This document shows, in pieces, positions 33,861-43,949 of a DNA stretch of 64,000 nt; positions within the stretch are counted from its first letter, which is position 1; every line of letters begins with the position of its first letter. The position numbers were made by a program, and so were the translations under genes. Source of the DNA: Taudactylus pleione (taxonomy: Eukaryota; Chordata; Amphibia; Anura; Myobatrachidae); assembly GCA_031769625.1 (NCBI GenBank), contig JAUIMM010000126.1:2690001-2754000 (forward strand), in the 5' to 3' direction. Below the pieces are notes generated by a model. It was not told the DNA's origin. It saw nothing but the letters and a program-made list of their open reading frames with translations, and did no database searches.

Positions 33861-34593
33861 ATATATATATTATATATAAAACAATGCCCTTATCTTACAC
33901 TGAAATGATGCAGCACCTCAAGTTCCTCCCCTGTTAGTGGGAACAGGAATACAAATACACAAAAAACACACTAAGAGGGCGCAAGAATTCACATAAAGTC
34001 TTCAACTGAGTTCCAGAGCTTTCAGTTCAATACTGGAACTACTTTAGGGAAGTCCAAACAAGAATGTCAATGCTGGATACTAATATATCTGGGTTTTTTT
34101 TTGAACAGTCTTCTACAGTTTATCTGGATAGTTCTATAAAAGACCCTCTCACCAAAAACACCCAGAGAAATGGCCAATAAGGCCTCACATTAGATTCAAA
34201 AAGATATTTTATTAGAAAATGTCATTTATCATTTGACACAATTTATAAAATTTGTAAGTAAAACTTCAATTGCTTACATCAACAATAATCCTTTTACCAT
34301 AATATGGGGGATGAGTTTATTATGCAAATCTAGCTGTTATCCACATCAGGCAAGATCTTTTTACAGCAGATTTCTCCCTTCTCCCTTGAGGCAATTGGAT
34401 TCCAAAGATAAAACCCTACACATTTCATCCGTTAGGACTTCATCAGGGGTAAGCAAATCGGACCTATATGTATAACCGATCCTGGTAGCAAGTGGACATG
34501 AAAAAGAGTTCTTATGCCAATTTGCACCTGTGGGTGTGGCTATCCCTAGGCCAACTGAAACCTGTGGGTGTGACCAGGTCAGTCTGGCTCTGG
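33861..34593 (-). promoter_or_regulatory. Penelope spacer (pseudo-LTR/UTR) between direct repeats
   Basis: Unique 730-bp spacer. It lacks an open frame and contains the hammerhead-like motif. In Penelope elements this position corresponds to the untranslated leader or tail of the tandem unit. Confidence 0.5.
34408..34452 (-). ncRNA. Candidate hammerhead ribozyme in Penelope-like element
   Basis: On the minus strand: CTGATGA (34440-34446), then a 4-bp stem GTCC/GGAT with loop TAAC, then GAAA (34423-34426), then a two-pair stem III (AU/GU) leading to the cleavage trinucleotide GTA, then GGGT, which can pair with ACCC just upstream of CTGATGA as stem I. All invariant core positions are present. 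Minimal hammerheads of this design are known in Penelope-like elements (Cervera and De la Pena's family). Stem I is short (4 bp), so activity is uncertain. Confidence 0.7.
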
Positions 34594-35240
34594 GATCTAG
34601 ATCTATTATCAGTTCTATTTTTGTTCCATATAAGGTGTCATGTCCGAACTTGATTATTCTGGTAGTCAATTTTATCCCCAGTATATTTTCTTAATTTTGT
34701 ATCAATTACTTTATCTTCTATTATTGTCACTTTATTTTCTATTTCCAAAATATTCTGTCTCTTTGATTGTCTTAAATTGGCCTACTAAAATGTCTAACTC
34801 TTTGTCTCTTTTAAAATTTTCTTTTGTTCGAACACTAGTAGTTTCATGAGGGCCATAGAACATTCATCCAATATCCTATGCCACTCCCTCCTAAATTTGA
34901 GATTATCATGTCCCATGGTGGGATGTTTTTGATAACCTGAAACCCTCATGGTAATCTTCCACATTTAAGATAATTGTCTAGCCCCATTATATCCCGCCAT
35001 GTTTTAGTTTCCCTAATGAGTAATTTCTCTAGATCTGCACTATCTGTAGCAGCAGGGTCTTTTGCTTCAACCTGACTCACATTATTCTCATCAAAAATCT
35101 CAGCACATTTCTGTGATACACATATATCAATTATACATATATTTCATAATACACATATGAACAATAGTTGCATTATACACTTTAATATACAATATAATCT
35201 ACTAAACTAGATATTATTTTACCTCAATAGTTGTAAATAT
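34594..35240 (-). repeat. Penelope 5' segment, copy B
   Basis: Second copy of 33219-33860. At its left edge it departs abruptly from copy A at GGGATCTAGATC, where copy A runs on into the ORF. Confidence 0.9.
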
Positions 35241-35415
35241 ATGAATTATACACCTATGTATATATATGTATATATATATTTATTTTATTAATGCCATATT
35301 TACTTTAACCCATAACAAGGGTTACATATGCTTCTGGAGATCCGGGGAGGTCAAGGTGGGAAGGGCCCCTTGAATCATGTTGTTGTGGGTATGCCCATTG
35401 CAACCTAATTCTGGG

Positions 35416-35705
35416 CAGTGGTGTATCCAGGGGGAGGGGCCATCAGGATGACCCCTCCCCCATAATACTTATCTCCTGCCCACTACCGCTGGCCGATATA
35501 TAGTAGTATAGGATGAGAAGAGACTGCAGCTACTAAGCATCAGCAGTCTCCCCAGAACCTGTTTCTGCTGTCTTTCTCTCTGCCTGATGTGCAGCTGTGC
35601 TTTTATATAGCGAACAACGGTAGTGAGCAGGAGAGAAGTGTTTGGAGGAGGGGGAGGGGTGGTGGTGATCACCCAGACCCTCACCCACCTCTAGATCCAC
35701 CCCTG
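35416..35705. mobile_element. hAT MITE, 290 bp, TSD ATTCTGGG
   Basis: Left CAGTGGTGTATCCAGGGG and right (complement) CAGGGGTGGATCTAGAGG are terminal inverted repeats of hAT type. ATTCTGGG is duplicated exactly on both sides (35408-35415, 35706-35713). No coding content. The perfect duplication suggests a recent or well-preserved insertion. Confidence 0.92.
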
Positions 35706-35772
35706 ATTCTGGGAGAGTAGGCAAGTATGATTTAATCATTTCCATCAGTTCTTGCTCCATTGGAGCTACAGT

Positions 35773-35922
35773 TTAAACAAACATAAAGCACAAGGAGGAA
35801 ACCCAAACAGGGAGACATTAGAACAGCACACAAATAATGCCCTGGTTGGAATCAAATCCATAGCCCCAGCACTGTGAGGCAGTAATACTAAGCACTGTGC
35901 CACTGTCCTGTACAACATAACT
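35773..35922 (-). repeat. tRNA-headed SINE, minus orientation, 3'-truncated
   Basis: On minus it reads GTGGCACAGTGCTTAGTATT, then ACTGCCTCACAGTGCTGGGG, then GATTTGATTCC (box B-like), then TTTGGGTTTCCTCCTTGTGC. This is the same head and body order as the SINE at 46174. Confidence 0.75.
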
Positions 35923-36756
35923 CCTTCGAAGGCATCCCACTTTGTGATTTTTTATGTAAGAAGATGTACATGAAATAACCGGTCATTTGTGGTTATATCC
36001 TGTACTGTGCAGAATAATTAATACCATTTTGTTCTAAAAGAAAAAAACTAAACATTAGTAAGCCAAGCCTCTGAGAATTCAACCTTGTCAGAAATCCAAG
36101 AGAGATACCTAATCTTCCCAATGCTGTGTTCCAAAGAGCTTGTTTATAGCTGTGTACAGAAAGCAGAACACTGGCAAAACAATAATTAAGATATCTTTTT
36201 TTTAGTTGATAATTAATACATTTTGATTAAAAAGCATTTGGGTTAGATAATATTACGATCTTATTCCCAAATCCAGCTGGAAGCTCCGTTGGATTGCCAC
36301 TTAATGTCAATTACAGCAGCTAACTTGGCTATGCTACAAAGGATTTCTTCCAGACTTGCCTTTCTATCAGCAAACAGGAAACACTGTTTTCTTATACACC
36401 TCTGAAAAAGTAATTGATTGGTCTCATATGAAATAGAATTGCCACTAGGAACATAAATATGGAAAGAGTTGCAAATTGTTTTATTGCCAATTTTATTCAA
36501 AGTACCAGTTTAGAATTTTGGGCCTTCTGTGAAACAGCAGGCATTGACTCCTTTGGCATGTGTTCCTGTAAGGAGAAACATTAACCAGTCCCTGGAACAT
36601 CTGATGACGTGAAGATACTGTAGTGCTAGTTGGCTGAGGTTCTTGAGTGCTGAATTAGCTGAGGTTGTGGTTTTTGAGTTTCATCATTTTGAATAACTAT
36701 ATTTTTCCATGATTTCATGAAAGATGTGCACTTTGTGAACAATAGGCATATTAAAA
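35923..36756. other. No recognised feature
   Basis: Anonymous sequence with one short minus frame (36261-36500) of no recognisable family. Confidence 0.4.
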
Positions 36757-36836
36757 TATATATATATATAATATATATATATACTGTGTATATATATATT
36801 TATATTGTGTATATTATATATATATATATATATATT
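36757..36836. repeat. (TA)n microsatellite, interrupted
   Basis: TA tract with ACTGTGTATA and TATTGTGTAT interruptions. Confidence 0.9.
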
Positions 36837-36858
36837 AAGCCACCCATCTTCCTTTACT

Positions 36859-37346
36859 CACAGCCTGATCAGTACACAAGATAGCGAAAACATCGGTAAC
36901 ATCGAGAACCATCGGACCCATATGCACAATAGTGGTTGACCTGACCTGCCGCAGGATTTTGTCTGCTTCCTGTGTACAGCTTACTTTATGTCTGCATATG
37001 CTGCCACACTGCCTTAATTATGCACGCCCCTATAATGGCGTTATAACATGGTGGCCATTTTCCCTCTACTGCGCAGGTGCAAACGACGGGAAAATGGCCG
37101 CCACGTCGTTTTACAGTGCCAGTTGCCCCTTGCCGCGTGGGACTCCGGAGAGGTAAGTATTATTATGGGTGCAGGGTGTGCGGTGCGGGCCCCCCCTGGA
37201 CCCAGGGGCCCGTGTTCCCCGTACACCCTGCACCCATTATAGATACGCCCCTGGCACAGTGTGATGCAAGCGCAGAGCAAACACATTGGCCAAGTGCATG
37301 CGTTTTCTCCTTTGTGTTCCTTGTGTTCCTTGCTGAATCAGGGCCT
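36859..37346. mobile_element. Harbinger-type MITE with nested insertion
   Basis: Left CAGCCTGATCAGTACACAAG (decayed) and right GCTGAATCAGGGCC are family ends. The interior matches other members: AACATCGAGAACCATCGGAC, GTGGTTGAC and AATTATGCACGCCC also occur at 58345-58879 and similar words at 60102-60699. A foreign palindromic block lies inside at about 37045-37255. Confidence 0.65.
37166..37256. mobile_element. hAT-like palindromic block nested in Harbinger MITE
   Basis: GGGTGCAGGGTGTGCGG on the left matches the complement of CCGTACACCCTGCACCC on the right, with the right boundary GATACGCCCCTG typical of a hAT terminus (CAGGGGCGTATC). CGGGCCCCCCCTGG/CCAGGGGCCCG is the inner stem. The left hAT terminus was not resolved. 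Confidence 0.5.
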
Positions 37347-37808
37347 AGGTTCCCACTTCAGGAACCGCAGCTCCTCTCTTCAAAGGTCCAGCTATTTCTG
37401 TACAATATTAAGCCTGTTATTTGTATATAACGAACGTCTCCTGCTGGATTTAAAGCACGCGTCAGATGAAGTGTATGAAGAAACCGATTTGGGTGGGACT
37501 CTGTGACGTTCCAGATACCGGAGTGGTTCCACTGCTGCACTTTAGACTGAGTTACTGGCACATGGCGTGGTTTGCATCCAGCAGGAGATGTTTGTGGTAT
37601 ATGTGACTGGAGGACGTGGTGACAGTAGGTTGTGCATTGCCTGGTGGACATTATTTAAAATCATGTGGTAATTTCAGGTATGGGCACGATTTGATATGTG
37701 CAATGTGGTTTTATAATAAAATGAGTTTATGATCTATTGAGCCTCTTATTCTATTATATATATTTTTGGTTGTGCACCAAAGCCACAGTGAGTGCAGGTT
37801 GAAAGACT

Positions 37809-37810
<2 letters not shown>
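37347..37810. other. No recognised feature
   Basis: Anonymous sequence. Confidence 0.4.

Positions 37811-37849
<39 letters not shown>
37811..37849. repeat. (TA)n microsatellite
   Basis: Uninterrupted TA repeat. Confidence 0.95.
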
Positions 37850-37855
<6 letters not shown>

Positions 37856-39482
37856 TCCCAACTGGCCAGTCCCTACACTGACTCTCAAGAATATGAGCTT
37901 CATATATATATATAATTCAGCAATTCTCTATCTACAGTATTGATTGGTAAAGCTAAATTGTAAATTCAAAATATATATACATGCAAAAAACTGCATTATT
38001 TGGCACATTTCAGCTTATTTAATTGTATAGAAAATTATGGTTTAGTACGGTATTTACTGTTCATCTTCAAAAATATGGTATGTGGAAATTCAAGCAATAT
38101 TTCATGTTATTGGAAGATTTAAGGGTAAATAGATCCCTGAAAACTGAACTGTAATATGAGCACTGCTACATATAGAGTCTCAATTACAAACAGTAATGCA
38201 GTCTGACATGACACATGCTCTATTGCTAGCCTACTTTTGCACAATGCATCTATGTTTATAGGAAAATGCATAGATTTGACATTCATAAGGACTGCGTCTG
38301 CAGGGTTGCAAGAGATTGTGTCCTCTAATGAGAGCAGATTGGGGCTATTCCATGCAGGTAGAGCTGGATTAAGACCCTATGCCCTAGGCTACATTCGGGT
38401 TTTAAAGCCGTACCTCTTCCAATCTGTCCATGTCAAAATGTATTCCCATGGTAATCCCCAGCCCCTATCCACTATACTACTCTATTTACAGTACTTAGCC
38501 TGTAAGTGCTTACAAGATTTTCACTTACTCCTCTGCCCACCAATTCATCCTTCCTATTCCGTGTGCCCACAAGCATTTTCCCACATGCCTCAGAGCAGGA
38601 ACTGTCCCAACCTGGTGGCATGATCTTGTAGCAGTGTGCGACAGGGAGGGAGGTGAGAGGTGAGAGGGCACTCAGTGACACCCCACAGAGAGGGTCACAT
38701 ATATAGACACACACATATATACATGCAAGGTTATGTATAGAGACCAGGCCCAGCAACAGGGGGGGTACAAAGATCTAGATCAGAAATTAATATAGATACT
38801 TGTTGAGGGATAGCAAATTACCTCATCAATGCACCGGATAATTTGATTGGTTTATGGTTGTGTCAAATTTCTGTAGGTTTCTGTCCTTTTTACAAAATTT
38901 TACAAAATCTGTAGTCTGTTTACAATCAAATTTAAAGTAACCTACATCTGATACAAAACATTGAATGGGTAATGGATTGTGGGCTCGTTTCAGTAGATGT
39001 AAGTCTGTTCTCTATTATTGATGACTATAAATGCAGTGAGTTTGTATCATATCATTGGAATGAAGAAAAACAAGTAAGGAATATAACATTTGGAATTCAT
39101 GGTTTTCCATATACTAAAGTAAACACATTTGACTATGTACAAGTTTGTTCAAGCTTAAATGGTTACATTGTATTCAATGTGTTTCATGCAAATTCAAAAA
39201 TTTACCTCAATCACACACAAATTTGCTGTTTGAATTAAAAATAATATGAAATGTAGCCATTTAAGCTCAACCATGTTCAAATCAACTTAAACACGGTAGA
39301 AACTATACATAGTATTATTTATTTTCAGTTTTTGACTGTGAGCTGTAAATGTGAACTTCATAGTTGCACTTTGAGTTTAAATTTAAGTTAGCTACTTAAT
39401 ATTTAAAAAAATACACAGTATGGTGGTCACATTTCATTGGTTTAGAGATTTCTTCCATCAAACGTTCAAGTTCTTTGATTCA
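37850..39482. other. No recognised gene
   Basis: AT-rich. AGAGCTGGATTAAGACCC at about 38361 resembles a hAT terminus without a partner. Short frames show no known domain. Confidence 0.4.
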
Positions 39483-40470
39483 TCTACTATATAAAAGTGA
39501 AAATGTGTCCTTCTTTCTTTCTATACAAATCCACAGTTTACAAGCCAAGATTGTGAAATTTTACATACGAGCGTATTAAAACACTGCCGAGGCAACTCAA
39601 AAAAATTGAAATCCAAATCAATTACAGTTAATTTTTAATGATTTAAAAACCACAATTTTTGCTGGATGCTCATTGTGGGGCCTTGCACTCAGTAGTGCTG
39701 TCTGCTGCCTCCAGTGGTGATATTTAAGAACTTTCTTAGCTCTACTACTTATACTATTTCTGTCGTTCTGTCCTTCTGTCTATACAAATCCACAGTTTAC
39801 AAGCCAAGATCATGAAATTTTACATACGAGCGTATTAAAACATGGCTGGGCAACTAAAATTTTTTTAAATTGAAATTAATTACTGTTAATTTTTAATTAA
39901 TTAAAAAACACATTTTTTCCTGTACGCTCATTGTGGGGCCTCACAGCATATGGGTAGGGCCTCGGAGTGAGCATTTTGTGTTGTCATGTTTTGTCATGAT
40001 CTTAATGTTTATTATCGAAGACAGCTTTAGCAGGCTTTGCCAGCATTCTCAGCTGTCTGACTATACTAAATTACGCAACAACATTGACTTCGTTCTTCGA
40101 ACTGTGTCAAAATGATGACTTTGCAAGGACCCTGCTGTACTGTGAGCTGTCAAAATATTACACATGGAATGCTTCTCGAAAAGTTTTTATGTGCAGAAAA
40201 CAGGGAGTCGCTGTAGATGGTCATCCAGATATCAGAGCAACAGAAGCTCTTGGCCGTGTTTACACTGTACATCCGACAAATTTTGAATGCTTCTATCTCC
40301 GAAGTTTGCTTTACACCATTACAGGTCCTACTTCCTTCGAAGACCTTAGGACTGTTGATGGGGAAGTTTGTCACACTTTTCGTGAGGCCTGCCTAAGGAG
40401 AGGTTTGTTGGAGGATGATGTGTAAATAAACATTCTTAAAATCCCGGGCAACGCCGGATACTCCAGCTAG
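39483..40470 (+). mobile_element. Non-autonomous Helitron, 988 bp
   Basis: Starts TCTACTATATAAAAGTGAAA directly after A (39482) and ends with a GC-rich hairpin CCCGGGCAACGCCGG followed by TACTCCAGCTAG, then T (40471). TC start, hairpin plus CTAG end and A|T insertion site are Helitron hallmarks. The 5' region holds a duplicated ~190-bp unit (about 39508-39695 and 39765-39950) sharing CTATACAAATCCACAGTTTA and ATACGAGCGTATTAAAACA. The 3' part carries a RepHel fragment. Confidence 0.93.
40066..40425 (+). pseudogene. Helitron RepHel fragment
   Basis: The ORF from Met at 40084 (113 aa) reads FFELCQNDDFARTLLYCELS, KYYTWNASRKVFMCRKQG, ALGRVYTVHPTNFECFYLRS and CLRRGLLEDD. These are strongly conserved words of vertebrate Helitron Rep-helicase proteins, from the region between the Rep and helicase domains. 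Only this internal slice is present; both catalytic domains are absent. It is still open, so the deletion derivative may be fairly young. Confidence 0.85.
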
Positions 40471-40644
40471 TAGATGATAAAACTGAAGCGTTACATCAGC
40501 AAAGTCTTCCCTGACATACTGTGATGAGTAATAGCCACCACCCTAACCACACGCATTCTGATACGTGAGATGCAGCAAGACATAATGCACTTAATTGCAC
40601 ACAAACAGTAGCAAAATCATCCAATGCGTGTCATGTTGCATAAA

Positions 40645-41193
40645 GGCCCTCATTCAGAGCCGTACGCTCTAAGCAGAGCGCACGCTCTGAATGAGGGCCG
40701 CCCTCCATAAAAATGGAGCGTCCTCCTGGATGCTCGTATAGCTGTGGGTCACCACCCACAGCCTATACGAGCGTGCAGTTTGATGGCCGCGATGGTCTTG
40801 ACCATCGCGACCATCGAAACTGCGAGCCGGAGCCTGCGGTTGAGGTTTTCAACCGCAAGCCCCGGAGTGATTTTGGCTCTATCAGAGCCAAAATCACTCC
40901 CACTGACATCACTAGTGATGTCAGTGGGCCGGCTTCTGACGGGAGGCGTTCCCGTGGGAACGCCCCCGTCAGGGAGGCACGCCCCCGGCACGCCCACCAA
41001 AGGGGGCGTGCTGTCAATCAACATCGACAGCACGCCCCCTTTGATCAGACACAATGAGCGAAGGACTTTCCTTCGCTCGTCGCGTCTGGCGCATGCGCAC
41101 GACGGAGCTCCCTCCGTCGTGCGCATGCTCAGTGCAGAACATCGACCCACTTGCGAGCGGACAGCCGCTCGCGAGTGGGTCTGAATCAGGGCC
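40645..41193. mobile_element. Polypalindromic Harbinger MITE, 549 bp, TSD AAA
   Basis: Ends GGCCCTCATTCAGA and TCTGAATCAGGGCC, flanked by AAA (40642-40644, 41194-41196). I can trace twelve successive hairpins: 40645-40699, 40703-40718, 40732-40772, 40789-40808, 40835-40857, 40865-40899 (16-bp perfect stem), 40899-40928 (perfect 30-bp palindrome), 40936-40972, 40998-41043 (18-bp stem), 41056-41078, 41091-41128 (17-bp stem) and 41145-41180. The first hairpin contains a complete second, inverted terminus. Almost the whole element is stem. Confidence 0.92.
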
Positions 41194-41196
41194 AAA

Positions 41197-41778
41197 GTTT
41201 AGCAAAATATTGTAAATAAAAATATAGCTGTACAATCTGAACACATACTGTACACACAAGTACACAATAAATTTAATAGCATTATCATAATGATAAATTT
41301 GTCTAACAAACTCCACTTAAGGCAGGTGCAAATTTTACGGCTACAAACTAACACTTAAATGTGTCCAAATCTAAATAGGATGCAACTGTATGGCGTGTAC
41401 ATAAACTGCAAGTACACGCATTTACTGTAGTGAATTTGACCACAATCCACCTCTCAAAGCATAAGGAGTTCAAAGTGCAAATACAGTACGTGCAACTGTG
41501 AATCTGGGCGTCATTTGGACATATGTACAATGCTTATACCTATATGCATAATGTATACTTACGTTGCATAAATTGACTTCTATGAATTAAACCCTTATAC
41601 CACCTTCAGACAGAGGTCTGTAATTTCCTGATATTTGAACACGGGTTGGACCTGAGTCAGAGCTCCTACCCCAGTTTCGCACTGAACCTTGGCACCAGGT
41701 TGACCCCTTTCACCCAGGTCAGCCCTGCGCAATACATGTCATAAGTAATGGACAAAAATTAAATCATGAAAAGTGGGT
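41197..41778. other. No recognised feature
   Basis: AT-rich anonymous sequence. Confidence 0.4.
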
Positions 41779-41786
41779 GGTGACTG

Positions 41787-42126
41787 CAGAGGCGCTGAGA
41801 CGGGGGGACACCGCTCCACCTCCTTCTTAAATCATTGCAGCCCAGCACATGCTGCTGTGTGCTGGGCTGCAGTGGTAGACTACTCGCGGCTGCTGAGCAG
41901 CAGCCACAGCAGTCTCCTATGCCTGTGGGGGGGAGCGATCAAGCTGATCACACCCCCGCGGCTTTGCGCTGGGCTCAGGGGACTCACAGCGCACCCCTCC
42001 CCAGCGTGCTGCAAAAGTCTTTCTTTTTTTTGGTTAACAAATCCTAAGGGGGCATGGCCATGCCTCCCACGAATAGGCCATGGCCCCTTTTTTCGCCCGG
42101 GGCCGGCCGGCCTCTCTACATCCCTG
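41787..42126. mobile_element. hAT MITE, 340 bp, TSD GGTGACTG
   Basis: CAGAGGCGCTGAGACGG at the left and CTCTACATCCCTG at the right, with an exact 8-bp duplication GGTGACTG (41779-41786, 42127-42134). Interior is GC-rich with an internal GCAGCCCAGCACA...TGTGCTGGGCTGC inverted repeat (about 41838-41873). No coding content. Confidence 0.9.
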
Positions 42127-42236
42127 GGTGACTGCTCACAGCTTTGCATTATTCATGGCCAACAAGTTACTACTGTGTAGTCTGGAGTTCCTGAGCTATT
42201 GTTGTTTTATGCTGTTTCACACAGCACATGAGAGCC

Positions 42237-42545
42237 TGATTATTATTATTATTCTTTATTTATGTGGCGCCACAAAGGTTCCGCAGCGCCTTACACAGTA
42301 CATAAATGAGCACACAAGAAAAACAGTTAATAGTAATACAAAACAATGCAGGACAAGGACATGGTTTATACACATAACTGCATAACACAAGCAGCAGGGC
42401 CTCAGCAACTAAGTGTTAGGAGCCAATTGGGGAGTTAGGAGTAAATTATACTATCAGTAGGGAGAGGAGAAGCACGTGAGGGACGAGGGCCCTGCTCGTG
42501 AGAGCTTACATTCTAAAGGGGAGGGGCAGACAGACAGGGGCGACA
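42237..42545 (-). repeat. SINE/LINE tail-related repeat, minus orientation
   Basis: Plus reads TATTATTATTATTCTTTATT, TATGTGGCGCCACAAAGG and TTCCGCAGCGCCTTACACAG, then at the far end CCCTGCTCGTGAGAGCTTAC. The complement (GTAAGCTC...GCGCTGCGG...TATATAAATAA order) matches the 3' part of the SINE at 46174-46514. Probably a CR1/L2-type LINE-derived tail; the clade is inferred. Confidence 0.65.
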
Positions 42546-43089
42546 CAGATGGGGTAGATAGTGAGGAAGGAGCATGGAGCAGTGGGTTAGGATACAAGCA
42601 GCGGAATGTGTGTTTAAGATGACCTGATGTTATGTCAAAATTTAGTCCTTCATTCATCTATCTCTATAACAAAAAATAGATTTTGTTTATGCGTTATTTA
42701 CATGAGAGATGTACAAAATAAAAAAGTTGCACTTTAATTTTTGTCTGTTACATTTTAGCATCTAAATGCATCCAGCTAAAAATGCAGCTATTATGGTTCT
42801 GCCCCGCCATCCTAATAGTGAATACTTTATTCCCAGCTGCTGGGTGCTATGCCATGCTCCTGTGAGTGGGTGCTTGTCACATGCTAGACCTACCCACTGC
42901 CTGATGCTGCTGATTACACTGTGCTGCCTGGCACAGTGTTACTTCAGGTGGAGAAGGGCGTAATTTCTGTCAGAGAGGGCTAATTTTCGACACCAGTATT
43001 TGCACAGGAGGAGAGCACTGATCTTAGGCAGCATTTCATCAATTCTGAAATTTACCACACGACCAATCGATCAATATGGACCAGAGAAT
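42546..43089. other. No recognised feature
   Basis: Anonymous sequence that may include the degraded 5' part of the Harbinger pseudogene that follows. Confidence 0.35.
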
Positions 43090-43497
43090 GCAGACATAAA
43101 GAAGCTTTCTGGGAAGCTTTTCAGCATGAGCAGTGGATGGCACACTTTAGGATGTTGCGTGCTACATTCAACTACCTGCTGGAACTTCTCATCCCAGCAC
43201 TTACGAAGAGAAGCACCAACTACAACAAACCTATTGAACCAAGCAGGAGACTAGTGATTGTGTTGTGGTGGTATGCAACACCGGGAATATACCGCACAAT
43301 CTCCTGCTTGTTTGGCATTGGGATATCCAGGGTTTGCATTCTAGTGCATGTAGAGACACTGGCTTTGCTGGAAACCCTTTACCACTACTTCATCTCCTTA
43401 CTGCGAGCTCAGCATCCGGATGACACCATAAAAGATTTCCTGCTGCATGGATATCTGTAGTGTGCTGGAGCCATAGATGGGACACACAAATATTGGT
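43090..43497 (+). pseudogene. Second Harbinger transposase remnant (HARBI1/ALP1-like)
   Basis: Plus translation reads WMAHFRMLRATFNYLLELL, PALTKRSTNYNKPIEPSRRL, LWWYATPGIYRTISCLFGIG, then after an in-frame stop (about 43458) CAGAIDGTHKYW. This is the N-terminal and first-Asp part of a Harbinger transposase (FRM...F..L...L.P.L...R..., YRTIS..FG...S.V, GAIDGTH). Downstream catalytic Asp and Glu are missing. It is clearly different in sequence from the transposase at 10982 and belongs to another lineage. Confidence 0.85.
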
Positions 43498-43499
43498 AA

Positions 43500-43949
43500 G
43501 CATAATGCTGTCTTTTAATGTGAGTTACATGCAGTGACCACTTGGGTGTAACAACCATAGGTGCGGGTGCAGCTGCTATGGGGCCCAGGGCTTAGGGGGG
43601 TCCATCTTCCTTGTCACATGTGCTATAGACATCTTTCACCATTGAGTGGTACATAGGGGCCCTTACAAAATTTGCCTTCAAATGCCTACAGACGTGTCCA
43701 CAAACATCTGACCCAGAAAGAATATGGGAACACATTAACCCCCCACCCCTCCTGTTCATTACCTGGACAGATGGGACATTCCTTAAGGACATGGCAGGTC
43801 ATTTTGTTTTTGTTGAAATATTCTAATGAGCAGTGACCAATGCGTACGACGCTGGGCCTCTCGTGATCTTAGCTGTAGGTTTTTTTTTATTGGAAAAGGA
43901 TGTCGGGACCTGACGCCAAGTGATGCCCTGCTCAAAGCCTGATGATTTT
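43500..43949. other. No recognised gene
   Basis: Includes a CAGCTGCTATGGGGCCC stretch (about 43570) of the kind found in frog hAT repeats, without defined ends. Confidence 0.35.

Larger units (their letters stand above)
30490..35240 (-). mobile_element. Near-complete decayed Penelope-like element with tandem 5' part
   Basis: On the minus strand it holds, in order: a ~640-bp 5' segment (35240-34594), a unique spacer with a candidate hammerhead ribozyme, the 5' segment again (33860-33219), the N-terminal ORF region, reverse transcriptase and GIY-YIG endonuclease. This is the tandem (pseudo-LTR) layout known for Penelope-like elements. Many stops and frameshifts are present. A MITE interrupts it at 32243-32494. 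The duplicates are close to 95% similar by eye, so this is a moderately old insertion. Ends are approximate. Confidence 0.85.

Noticed and set aside
40713..41195. Overlapping 100-148-codon frames on both strands
   Set aside because: They lie entirely within the polypalindromic MITE, and GC-rich palindromes create open frames on both strands.
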